Assembly: GCA_938015405.1 (NCBI GenBank)
Contig: CALLPZ010000460.1
Location: 1 to 18,282, forward strand
Direction of reading: 5' to 3'
Length of the DNA: 18,282 nucleotides
Source of the DNA: an uncultured Pseudanabaenaceae cyanobacterium
GTDB lineage: Bacteria; Cyanobacteriota; Cyanobacteriia; PCC-9006; JAAUQQ01
Both the position numbers and the translations under genes were made by a program. Shown piece after piece: positions 5,999 to 14,075 of this stretch. Below the pieces are notes generated by a model. It had not been told where the DNA came from and did not search any database. It saw only the letters and a program-made list of their open reading frames with translations. Every line of letters begins with the position of its first letter. Within the stretch, counting starts at the first letter, position 1.

Positions 5999-8728
5999 TT
6001 ATTCGTTCTCTAAAGTCAGGGGGAAACTGACGGTAAATAGGGTGTGATGATTACTGCTTTCCACTTGGACTTGGCCCCCCAAGCGTTCGCTGAGCTGTCG
6101 TACGAGGGCAAGTCCTAGGCCGGTGCCGCCATGTTTCCAGGGGTCACTGGTGGGGATGCGATAGAAGCGCTCAAAGATGCGCTGCTGTTCCTGGGGAGAA
6201 ATTTCGATTCCGGAGTTGCCGACGCTGAAGCTAAGCCAGCCCTGCTCTAGCTGGACAGAGACGGTGATACATTCCCCATCTGGAGAGTATTTGCAGGCAT
6301 TGTCCAGTAGCTCCATTAGGATGCGCTGAAGATATTCTGCATCCGTTTGGAGCAAAGGCAGGTAGTCAGGGAGGAAAAGCTGCCAGCGCAGGCGATCGCT
6401 GGTTTTCTCGCAGTAGGGTTGAACGATTTGCCGTAACCAGCGTCTTGGCTCAATAGTGCTGAGCTGGGGGAGCGCACTCTGAATATCGATGCGGGAGAGG
6501 TCCAGCAGGTTCTCGATTAACGTGCTTTCTCGCTGTACCGCTTCTTTGAGAATGCCAAAGTAGCGCTGGCTAGGGTCTGGGGCATTGTTCTGGCTCGTTG
6601 CTGGATCTGCTGATTGGGCCTGGGCTTTGCGCTGACGGCTGATCTCTAGCATCTGCAGGGCCATTTTCATGTTGGCCATGGGGGTGCGTAGCTCGTGGGA
6701 GACGGTGCTGAGGAAGTCATCTTTGAGCTGATTGAGGCGTTCCAGTTCCGTCACTTGGCGTTGGGCCGTTTGGTAGAGGCGGGCCTGGCGAATGGCGATG
6801 GCGCATTGGTTGGCGACTTGTTGGACCAGGCGGATTTCCTGATTGGTAAATGCCTCTTGGGCCGGCTTAATCAACCAGAGGTCTCCCAGGACCCCCTGGT
6901 CATCCAGGATTGGGCAGGCCAGCATGGTGACATGACCTCGGCTGGGGACCGCAATGATGCCGCAATGTTGGAAATGTTGTCCGGCCAGTAGCTGACTGTA
7001 GCCAGCGAAGTTATTCATATCCAGGATGCTGCCCTGGAGCCGCTTGGGAAAAACGGTGTATTCATATCTGACGGTGGAGGTTTGGCGCTCCAGGTCATAA
7101 ATGGCTGCGGTACAGCCTTTGACGCCCAGGGCTAGGGCTAGTTCTTGGACTGCCCGGTGGAGGATCTTGTTTTCGTCCAGGCTATCCCGAACGCGATCGG
7201 TGAGGCGTTTGAGGGTGGCCTCAAATTCAAAGGATTGTTGGAGTTGGCGGGTGCGCCCATGGACCTGGGTTTCTAAGTTGTCAAAGGAGCGGCGTAGCCG
7301 CTGAGTCATTTGCCTAAAGGAGTTGGCTAGGGTGGCCACTTCTTGAATTGGGGCTGGTTGAGTCAGCGTACTGTCCGCTAGGAGGGGATGTTCTAGGTCG
7401 CCTCGGGCGATAGCTTGGCTGGCGCGACTGAGGCGCATGATCGGTCGAGCTAGCCAGTTTGCGGTTGCCAGGCCCAAAGCGATCGCGCCCAACAGAGCTA
7501 CGGTTGAGAGTCCCAGGGTGGTACGAGTATTGCGGCTCAGTTGGCGGGTGAAGGCCTGTTCTGGGGTGGCGATGACGATGCGCCAGTTTAGTCCCTGCCC
7601 TGCGGGCGGGGCTAGCCGAGACAGGGCGCTACTGTTGCCCTGTTGGTTGGCTAGGGGAATGACCGTTACAAAATAGCGATCGCGGCGCAACCATTGTGAA
7701 AATGCCCCTCGGCTGGACTGTGTTGGATTGGGCTGAAAGTTGAATTGTTGGGATGTGGTGGAGTCTGAACTGGATTGGGGGAGGGCTGCGATTACTCCCG
7801 CTATGAACGGCTCGAGCGGAGGGATGGCAAGGGGAGCAGAGGTTTCTACGTTGCGAATCTCTGAGCTGGGAGGAGAATTTAGAGAGGGCTGATCCGCCGT
7901 TTCAGAAGGGATGGAGTCGAGGGCTGGGGAGCTGGCAATGAGTTGGTTGTCAGGCCCCAGAATAAACACTCGGCCTTGGTCTCGCAGGACCAAAGCACTG
8001 AGGAACTGCTCCAGATTGGCCGAGGAAATACCGCTGGAGACTAAGCCCGCCAGTTTTCCCGCCTGGTCATACAGCGGCAGGCTAGCCTGAAGCGACTGAC
8101 TGACGGAGTTTCCTCTGGTGACAAAAGTGGTGGTGTCGGCACCCCAGACTAAGTCTTGGGCCATGACTGCATTGCGATACCAGGAAGTTTGGCGAATATC
8201 GTCTTGTTTGAAACTTTGGCCTAGGGGCTGTTCGGTTAGGGCCTGCTGAGACTGGTTTCCTAGCTCAAACTGGTATTCAGCACTTTTCTGCGGAGCTTGC
8301 TCAGGTGCTGAACCAAGTAAGCGAGCGCTTCCTTCCCGGCTGACCGCTCTCATTTCTCCCGCAGCATTGGCGACCAGAATATTGCTCACGCCCTCGAATT
8401 GAATTAGCTGGCGCAGGAGATAGTCTTCACTATTGCTCAGCGTTTCGAGGTCGATCTGTCCATTGCGCCAGGCTTCGCCATTGAGGCGACTGATGAGTAC
8501 TGGCGTTTCTAGATGATTGGCTAACTTCAGCTGAACCCGCTCTCCTGTTTCTGACTGGAGAGAGAAGGCCAGATTTTCGATCGCCTGTTGGCCATTTCGC
8601 CAGGAGAGCCAATTGGTTACCCCCACAGCCAGGCAAAGCTGGAGCACAAAGGGCACCACCAAAATTGCACGCAGGGATAGTCCCCTACGCCGTCGCGCGA
8701 TCGCGCTTTGGGCGCGCTTCAAAACCAC
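5999..8728 (-). CDS. Membrane sensor histidine kinase (extracytoplasmic sensor-HAMP-GAF-HisKA-HATPase)
   Basis: This is a 909-residue two-component sensor. A first membrane helix (about 20-40) is followed by an extracytoplasmic Cache-like sensor domain (about 45-400), a second helix (about 405-424), HAMP (to about 483), a short coiled coil, GAF (about 510-650), HisKA with His678 in STVSHELRTP, and HATPase with the N box at Asn810 (LLDNACKYS), F box (IFERFYR) and G2 box (GGTGLGLAL, 867-875). The G1 box reads VGNSGIEI, with Asn where Asp is usual. I recall this variant in other cyanobacterial kinases. The sensor domain holds a Ser/Pro/Gln-rich stretch at about 272-345. The start is GTG at 8728, since no in-frame ATG precedes the first helix. 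The signal and partner regulator are unknown. No response regulator is adjacent. Confidence 0.92.
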   Translation of the reverse strand: MVLKRAQSAIARRRRGLSLRAILVVPFVLQLCLAVGVTNWLSWRNGQQAIENLAFSLQSETGERVQLKLANHLETPVLISRLNGEAWRNGQIDLETLSNSEDYLLRQLIQFEGVSNILVANAAGEMRAVSREGSARLLGSAPEQAPQKSAEYQFELGNQSQQALTEQPLGQSFKQDDIRQTSWYRNAVMAQDLVWGADTTTFVTRGNSVSQSLQASLPLYDQAGKLAGLVSSGISSANLEQFLSALVLRDQGRVFILGPDNQLIASSPALDSIPSETADQPSLNSPPSSEIRNVETSAPLAIPPLEPFIAGVIAALPQSSSDSTTSQQFNFQPNPTQSSRGAFSQWLRRDRYFVTVIPLANQQGNSSALSRLAPPAGQGLNWRIVIATPEQAFTRQLSRNTRTTLGLSTVALLGAIALGLATANWLARPIMRLSRASQAIARGDLEHPLLADSTLTQPAPIQEVATLANSFRQMTQRLRRSFDNLETQVHGRTRQLQQSFEFEATLKRLTDRVRDSLDENKILHRAVQELALALGVKGCTAAIYDLERQTSTVRYEYTVFPKRLQGSILDMNNFAGYSQLLAGQHFQHCGIIAVPSRGHVTMLACPILDDQGVLGDLWLIKPAQEAFTNQEIRLVQQVANQCAIAIRQARLYQTAQRQVTELERLNQLKDDFLSTVSHELRTPMANMKMALQMLEISRQRKAQAQSADPATSQNNAPDPSQRYFGILKEAVQRESTLIENLLDLSRIDIQSALPQLSTIEPRRWLRQIVQPYCEKTSDRLRWQLFLPDYLPLLQTDAEYLQRILMELLDNACKYSPDGECITVSVQLEQGWLSFSVGNSGIEISPQEQQRIFERFYRIPTSDPWKHGGTGLGLALVRQLSERLGGQVQVESSNHHTLFTVSFPLTLENE

Positions 8729-8860
8729 AGATGATGCACTCCAGACTGCTGAGCCATGGACTATATACGAATCTACGAGTAATCGATCCGTACTAGTTCC
8801 TCTATTCTGCCAGTTGGTGCATTGTCCGATTTTCCCTTGAGAAAGGGGTACAGCTTGACA

Positions 8861-11623
8861 CTACTCTTCCGTCTTGGGGTCTGCCTCTAAGCCGCCCATG
8901 CTTTCTTTGATGGGAAAGCGATTGACCAAGTAACTGGCGTGACGGGCATTTTGCCGAATGGCATCGCTAACGCCAGGCACATGGGGGATTTGGGATAGAA
9001 AGTCTTGGGTGCGTCGCAGCACGCGGACAATATCTCCCTCGTCCAGGCTGGTGTTGTGGCACAGTTCTGACCAACTCACTTCCAAGGCCCAGTTTTCCAC
9101 CATGCCCACGAGGTCCAACTCTAACCACACGGGTAGGGTGACCTGACGACGATGCTGTTGCTTGAAAAGGCGGCGGCGAATTTGGCGAAGGCCTTCCAGG
9201 GACTCTTCGGTGGGGCCAGACATGGGATAGTCGCTCCAGAGATCCGGGCGAGACACTTCCGTGGAGATGGCTTCGCAGGCTCCAGCAAATTGCTGAGGTT
9301 CTAGGCTATCCAGTTCGCCAGAACAGAGGGCAAGACCGAGCCAGAGCTCATTGTCTCCTCGCAGGGCCGCGACGGCTTCTCCCAGGGGGGTTGGGGCTAG
9401 ATCATCCAAAGCGTTAAATTCCCGCAGGATATCAATCAAGGCCATGAACTCGTCCCAATGACGATGGGCATAGCGGTCAAATTTTGATTGACGATCCTTA
9501 AGTTCTCGCTCCAAGGCTTCGAGATGTTTTTGGCGCTTCATCAGGGAGGCATGGTTTTTCCACTGATGGACGGGATGGGCTTGGAGCAGTCCCTCTACAT
9601 CGTCAACTCTGGTTTGTTGGGCGATGATTTCTTCGCCGACGGGATTGTTATTTTGGAGGAGTGCGGGTTGTTCGGCGAGGTTACGGAGGCGATCGCGCAA
9701 AGCAAATGTCTCTTCTCCTCCCTTGATTGTGCTACCCGCCTTCGCAGCTAAGCCATGGTGGGGTTCTAATCCATCCACCTCAGACAGGCGAGGGATATCA
9801 CTGTAGAGGTCTGCGACATCTGCGGGGGTTGCCACGTACCAGCGATTTGTTGTACTCAAGCAAATCAAAAAGGGAGCTTTACCGGGTCCTGGAGCTTTGG
9901 CGACAAGCACCGCCAGGACTGGCTCCGCTACAGGAATATTCTTGCCCTTGAGGCTAAGCACCGTGCCTCCCATGGCAAAGCTGAGGGCTTGGCCCATTTC
10001 CTTCTGCTTTACCTCCTGGGCTTGCTGCTGGAGGATTCTGAACAGCCGATTTTCTTCCTTGAGGCGCTGCTTCAGTTTTTCGTACTGCTGCATCAAGGGC
10101 CAGTCTACCTGCTCCAGCTGGGCTTGCAGTTGCTCAATCCCCAGGCTGACCCGTTCAATTTCTTCGAGTTGGGGTTTGAGGGTTAATCGAGCCAGATACT
10201 GTCCAAAGCTGCGCTCTACCAGCTCCTTTGCTTCCTCCAGACTGTGGGTTTGCAGCAGATTCAGCACCATGCCGTAGCTGGGGGTGAATTGGCTTACCAG
10301 CGGATCTGCCCCACTGGTGGCGATGCGGGCGGCTTCCTTGGCACCCTCAAAGCGAGTTTGTACTGTCACCACATAACCTTTCTCATCCATGCCGCGCCGC
10401 CCGGCTCGACCCGCCATTTGCAAGAACTCCGAGGCAAAGAGCGGTCGATGGCCCCCATCAGTGCGTTTAGACAGGGAGGACAAAACGGTGGTTCTAGCGG
10501 GCATGTTGATGCCCGCAGCCAAGGTTTCTGTGGCAAATACAACTTTGATCAGTCCAAGCTGAAACAGCTCTTCCACAAAGCCTTTCCACACTGGCAGGAG
10601 TCCAGCATGGTGGGCTGCAATGCCGTGGCGTAGCGCTTCCACCTGGGCAGGACGGGCAACGTCGGGATTTTGCGCAGTAAAGACTTTGACGCGGTAGTCC
10701 AGAACTTCGGCTTCAGCGGGAGTCACAAGGTCCATTTGAGCAACCTGGCTCATGGCCTTATCGCAGCCCCGACGGCTAAAGATGAAGTAGATGGCGGGCA
10801 GCATGTCTCGCTGGGCCAGCTGACTGACGACGAAGGTCAGAGGAGGGGCATCGGGCCGTTCGGGCCGGCCTCGGCCCTTGCGACCGCTGCGGCTGTGGCG
10901 GCCTTTGTCGAAGCGACTTTTATGTTTGCCGGTTTTACGATTGGCTTTGAAATTGGGGTGGAGGCCTGTGCCTGCATCGTTCAGTAGCGGAAACAGGCCC
11001 TTGGCTCCGCAAAAGCTCAACTGCAGGGGGACGGGACGAAAGTCGGAGTAGATGAGTTCTGTGGGGCCATGAACTTCGTTGATCCAGTCGGTGAGCTGGT
11101 CGCTGTTGGCAACGGTGGCGGAGAGGGCCACCAGTTGAATGCTGGGGGGACAGTAGATGATGGCTTCTTCCCAGACCGTGCCGCGATCGCGATCGTTCAT
11201 GTAGTGGCATTCATCGAGTACCACGGCTTCCACATCTTGGACTGACGTGCCAACCTGACCAATTGGCGTGCCGTAGAGCATGTTGCGGAAGATCTCGGCG
11301 GTCATTACCACCACAGGTGCATCGCGGTTAATGGAGAGATCGCCAGTGAGTAAGCCAACGTTGTCATGACCAAACTTGTCCCGAAAATCTCGCAGCTTCT
11401 GGTTGCTGAGGGCTTTGAGGGGGGTTGTATAGAAGACTCGCTTGCCCCGAGCAAGCGCGCGGTAGATCGCATATTCACCAATCAGCGTTTTACCAGAGCC
11501 CGTAGGGGCACAGACCACGACGGAGCGATTGGCATCTAGGGCGGCGATCGCTTGATGCTGAAAATCGTCTAACTCAAAGGGAAAAATCGCTTCGAGGTCA
11601 AGGCCGGAAGACGTATCAATCAC
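8861..11623 (-). CDS. Ski2-like DExH-box RNA helicase with C-terminal DSHCT domain
   Basis: This 920-residue ATP-dependent helicase is of the Ski2/Mtr4 class and is likely to unwind RNA. It has motif I APTGSGKT (39-46), Ia TTPLKALSNQK (66-76), II DECH (137-140), III SAT (168-170), IV FSRRGCDKA (281-289) and VI QMAGRAGRRG (401-410). The C-terminal third ends in a DSHCT-like block (VENWALEVSWSELCHNTSLDEGDIVRVLRRTQDF). The chloroplast helicase ISE2 is a known plant relative of this type. An Arg/Lys/Gly-rich insert at about 222-255, between the two RecA domains, could bind RNA. The start is GTG at 11623, because an in-frame stop lies 21 bases upstream. That GTG overlaps the TGA of a short upstream reading frame. 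The helicase precedes the histidine kinase on the same strand by 132 bases. Confidence 0.92.
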   Translation of the reverse strand: MIDTSSGLDLEAIFPFELDDFQHQAIAALDANRSVVVCAPTGSGKTLIGEYAIYRALARGKRVFYTTPLKALSNQKLRDFRDKFGHDNVGLLTGDLSINRDAPVVVMTAEIFRNMLYGTPIGQVGTSVQDVEAVVLDECHYMNDRDRGTVWEEAIIYCPPSIQLVALSATVANSDQLTDWINEVHGPTELIYSDFRPVPLQLSFCGAKGLFPLLNDAGTGLHPNFKANRKTGKHKSRFDKGRHSRSGRKGRGRPERPDAPPLTFVVSQLAQRDMLPAIYFIFSRRGCDKAMSQVAQMDLVTPAEAEVLDYRVKVFTAQNPDVARPAQVEALRHGIAAHHAGLLPVWKGFVEELFQLGLIKVVFATETLAAGINMPARTTVLSSLSKRTDGGHRPLFASEFLQMAGRAGRRGMDEKGYVVTVQTRFEGAKEAARIATSGADPLVSQFTPSYGMVLNLLQTHSLEEAKELVERSFGQYLARLTLKPQLEEIERVSLGIEQLQAQLEQVDWPLMQQYEKLKQRLKEENRLFRILQQQAQEVKQKEMGQALSFAMGGTVLSLKGKNIPVAEPVLAVLVAKAPGPGKAPFLICLSTTNRWYVATPADVADLYSDIPRLSEVDGLEPHHGLAAKAGSTIKGGEETFALRDRLRNLAEQPALLQNNNPVGEEIIAQQTRVDDVEGLLQAHPVHQWKNHASLMKRQKHLEALERELKDRQSKFDRYAHRHWDEFMALIDILREFNALDDLAPTPLGEAVAALRGDNELWLGLALCSGELDSLEPQQFAGACEAISTEVSRPDLWSDYPMSGPTEESLEGLRQIRRRLFKQQHRRQVTLPVWLELDLVGMVENWALEVSWSELCHNTSLDEGDIVRVLRRTQDFLSQIPHVPGVSDAIRQNARHASYLVNRFPIKESMGGLEADPKTEE

Positions 11624-11892
11624 GAAGCAATACTCACTAAAAATCTAAACTCAATTTTTGCTGCCATAGCGCTTGGGATTGAATCAGGTTTTAGGAGCTG
11701 AAAGCGCCCTGGGGCAGCAAAGCATTTGTCTCGGAATATATATGGTGTTTCCGTGCTTTCTCGCTCAATTGTAAACCCCAGCTTGACCCCTCTCTGGATT
11801 TGCTGGGGAGCTCGAATTGCTGTCAGTGAGGCTGTCAGCCCCCAGGGAGTTGGGGGAGCTTCGGGGGTGATGTTATTCCAGAGCTTGGGCAA
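11620..11892 (-). CDS. Possible small gene or leader ORF overlapping the helicase start
   Basis: A frame of up to 90 codons (TTG start at 11892) ends with TGA at 11620-11622, sharing GTGA with the helicase start. A shorter version from ATG at 11665-11667 would encode 15 residues. I do not recognise the product. The segment from about residue 34 (RGVKLGFTIERES) to 69 reads like ordinary protein. Against it are the weak start, no clear Shine-Dalgarno, frequent ACA and AGA codons, and hairpins inside the region. It may be a real small gene, a remnant, or a translationally coupled leader peptide. Confidence 0.22.
   Translation of the reverse strand: MPKLWNNITPEAPPTPWGLTASLTAIRAPQQIQRGVKLGFTIERESTETPYIFRDKCFAAPGRFQLLKPDSIPSAMAAKIEFRFLVSIAS
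11776..11808. repeat. Inverted repeat CCCCAGC/GCTGGGG
   Basis: Perfect 7-bp arms (11776-11782 and 11802-11808) flank 19 bases. Just downstream are a direct repeat GCTGTCAG (11819-11826 and 11831-11838) and a CCCCCA/TGGGGG hairpin (11839-11844 and 11851-11856). They lie in the 435-bp divergent gap and suggest structured RNA or a regulatory patch. None has a terminator T-run. Confidence 0.3.
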
Positions 11893-11939
11893 TCTATGTA
11901 CGAGCTTCTACCACAGGGTCATGAAAAAAGGGCTAGTTC

Positions 11940-11985
11940 TTTCATCGTCGTAACAGCTGTTGCGACAGCCGGGACTGCGATGAAA
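11940..11985. promoter_or_regulatory. Nested palindromes upstream of the GGDEF-EAL gene
   Basis: Outer arms TTTCATCG (11940-11947) and CGATGAAA (11978-11985) are a perfect 8-bp inverted repeat. Inside lies the 20-bp near-palindrome GTCGTAACAGCTGTTGCGAC (11947-11966), symmetric in 18 of 20 bases. An alternative RNA fold, GCTGT-TGCG-ACAGC (11956-11969), is also possible. The element ends 73 bases before the GTG start of the GGDEF-EAL gene, so an operator for a dimeric regulator or a structured 5' leader are both reasonable readings. Confidence 0.45.
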
Positions 11986-12058
11986 TGTGCTGGGCGCTAT
12001 GGGGGTGGCTCGCTCCGTTTGCTTGAGACGGCTCCCTACATTTATGGATAGTTAGACC

Positions 12059-13996
12059 GTGAGTCAGGGTTGCAACACAATACTCGTTGTAGATGACGTT
12101 TCTGCGAATCTACAACTCCTTTCTGATGTGCTTCATCGTAAGGGCTATCAAGTTCGCTGTGCTGAATCGGGCAGTGCTGCGCTAGCGGCTGTTCGCCTGT
12201 CTAAGCCCGATCTGATTCTGCTCGACATCGCCATGCCCGATCTGGATGGCTATGTCGTTTGCCAGGAGATCAAGGCAGATCCGGCACTCCAAGACATTCC
12301 CATTATTTTCCTCAGTGCTGCGGATGAGGCACCGGATAAGGTGCGAGCTTTTGAGGTGGGTGGGGCTGATTACGTCACCAAGCCTTTTAATCTGAAGGAG
12401 ATGATGGCTCGGATTAAGCATCAGCTTAATTTGCAGTCTGCTCGGTTAGAAATTCAGCGTCTCAATATTGAATTAGAAGCGCGGGTTCAGCGTCGTACTG
12501 CCGAACTGGAGCGGGCCAATAATGAGCTTCGCAATGAGGTGATTGAGCGTCGGCGCGCAGAGAAAAAGCTGATCTTTGACACGCTCCATGATGAGCTGAC
12601 CCAGCTTCCCAATCGCACCCTGTTTATGGAGCGAGTTGCCCAAGCTTTGTCCTGTGCCCGTCGCTCCCCTTGTTACCAGTTTGCGGTTTTATTCTTGGAT
12701 TTGGATCGCTTCAAGATCGTCAATGACAGCTTGGGTCATGCTGTGGGCGATCAGCTCTTGATCGAAATTGCCCGAAAGATTAACTCTTGCCTCGGACCGC
12801 AGGATACCGTTGCTCGCCTTGGCGGAGATGAGTTCACTATTTTGCTCGAAGACATCCAGGGTGGCCAGGATGCAGTGAAGATGGCTGAGCGATTGCAAGC
12901 GGCCATTACCCAGCACATTTACCTCGAAGGCCATCGCATTGTTACCAGTGCCAGCATTGGTATTGCCATGGGAGGAAGCCACTATCAGCAGCTACAGGCA
13001 GTGCTGCGAGATGCTGATATTGCGATGTACCAGGCTAAGGGAATGGGGCGAGCCTGCTATGCCATGTTTGACCAGGATATGTATCTCAAAAACCTGCGCT
13101 TATTGCGCATGGAAAGTGACCTGCGCCAAGCGTTGGAACGTGATGAGTTTGTCCTCCATTATCAGCCGATTATTTCTTTAAAGACAGGACGTCTTGCTGG
13201 TTTCGAAGCCTTAGTGCGTTGGCAACACCCCATAGATGGCATGGTCTCCCCGGGGGAGTTTATTGCTCTGTCAGAAGATACGGGGATGATTGTGCCCCTT
13301 GGGGCTTGGGTCTTGCGAGAGGCCTGCCGTCAAATGCGTCAGTGGCGAGATGTCTATCCAGCAGCGGCATCCTTACGGATGAGCGTGAACCTGGCTAGCA
13401 AGCAATTGCAGGAGCCGGGATTTGCCCAGCGGGTGGATTACATCCTGGAAGAGACAGGCGTACCAGGGCAAGACTTGCGCTTGGAACTAACGGAAAGCAT
13501 GTTGATGGAGCGGACTGAAGAGACGATTCAGGTCTTGCAGCAGTTGCGCGATCGCAATATTCAGCTCAGCATTGACGACTTTGGTACCGGCTATTCTTCG
13601 CTGAGTTATTTACACCGCTTTCCAGTCACGACCCTGAAGATCGATCGCTCCTTTGTCGGCAAAATGAATCGTGATACCGAGAATTTTGAGATTGTTCGCA
13701 CGGTGATGGCCCTAGCCCACACGTTGTCCATGGAGGTGGTGGCTGAAGGGGTGGAAACTCTGGAACAGTCCAGCCAGTTGCGAGACTTAGGCTGTGAATA
13801 TGGCCAGGGTTACTTCTTCTCTCGCCCCTTAGATCAAGAGACAGCTTCAGAATTTTTGGTGGAGACGATGCATTGGCAGGTGGATGCGAGTGACGATGAA
13901 GTTGCTTACAAGTCTGATATTCATCCTCGATCTCGTCGAGCCAAGCCTGTTGTGAGGCAGGGGGTGAGTTGGCAACAACTGGGTGAAGCGGGCTAA
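12059..13996 (+). CDS. REC-GGDEF-EAL response regulator (cyclic-di-GMP turnover)
   Basis: The 645-residue cytoplasmic protein has a receiver domain (1-120: Asp12-Asp13, phospho-acceptor Asp56, Ser86, Lys108), a coiled-coil linker (about 122-172), a GGDEF domain (about 173-335, GGDEF at 255-259) and an EAL domain (about 350-600). The cyclase signature is intact, but the inhibitory I-site RxxD is replaced by GPQD (246-249), so product inhibition is probably lost. EAL residues look complete: Glu383 in EAL, Asn444, Glu476, DDFGTGYSS (506-514), Lys527, Asp529 and Glu563, so phosphodiesterase activity is likely. The net direction may depend on phosphorylation. A 45-residue polar tail follows EAL. 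The start is GTG at 12059. No kinase is adjacent. An inverted repeat terminator lies between it and the converging fabD. Confidence 0.93.
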   Translation: MSQGCNTILVVDDVSANLQLLSDVLHRKGYQVRCAESGSAALAAVRLSKPDLILLDIAMPDLDGYVVCQEIKADPALQDIPIIFLSAADEAPDKVRAFEVGGADYVTKPFNLKEMMARIKHQLNLQSARLEIQRLNIELEARVQRRTAELERANNELRNEVIERRRAEKKLIFDTLHDELTQLPNRTLFMERVAQALSCARRSPCYQFAVLFLDLDRFKIVNDSLGHAVGDQLLIEIARKINSCLGPQDTVARLGGDEFTILLEDIQGGQDAVKMAERLQAAITQHIYLEGHRIVTSASIGIAMGGSHYQQLQAVLRDADIAMYQAKGMGRACYAMFDQDMYLKNLRLLRMESDLRQALERDEFVLHYQPIISLKTGRLAGFEALVRWQHPIDGMVSPGEFIALSEDTGMIVPLGAWVLREACRQMRQWRDVYPAAASLRMSVNLASKQLQEPGFAQRVDYILEETGVPGQDLRLELTESMLMERTEETIQVLQQLRDRNIQLSIDDFGTGYSSLSYLHRFPVTTLKIDRSFVGKMNRDTENFEIVRTVMALAHTLSMEVVAEGVETLEQSSQLRDLGCEYGQGYFFSRPLDQETASEFLVETMHWQVDASDDEVAYKSDIHPRSRRAKPVVRQGVSWQQLGEAG

Positions 13997-14001
13997 AGCT
14001 G

Positions 14002-14044
14002 AAGAGGCAGCTGCAAGCTAGGGAATGCCTGCAACTGCCTCTTT
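14002..14044. terminator. Bidirectional terminator between the GGDEF-EAL gene and fabD
   Basis: AAGAGGCAG (14002-14010) pairs with CTGCCTCTT (14035-14043). One mismatch later TGCA (14012-14015) pairs with TGCA (14030-14033). A short T-run (CTCTTT) follows on the plus strand, and CTCTTC then AGCTTT follows on the minus strand. It lies between two converging stops (13996 and 14076), the expected place for a shared terminator. Confidence 0.65.
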
Positions 14045-14075
14045 GAGGGGATGGTGCTAGTGGTGAGTTATTTCG

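Noticed and set aside
8831..8847. CCCTT/AAGGG hairpin between the helicase and kinase genes as a terminator
   Set aside because: The stem is only 5 bp and on the minus strand is followed by A residues, not a T-run.
9897..10277. Plus-strand frame of 126 codons inside the helicase gene
   Set aside because: It is antisense to a clear helicase frame, rich in Ser, Cys and Arg, with no motif and no ribosome site.
11726..11953. Plus-strand frame of 75 codons in the divergent gap
   Set aside because: No ribosome site or recognisable product. It crosses several hairpins and ends inside the inverted repeat at 11940-11985.
11940..12058. Cyclic-di-GMP riboswitch ahead of the GGDEF-EAL gene
   Set aside because: The conserved core pieces of GEMM-type riboswitches are not visible. 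The symmetry fits an operator or simple hairpin better.
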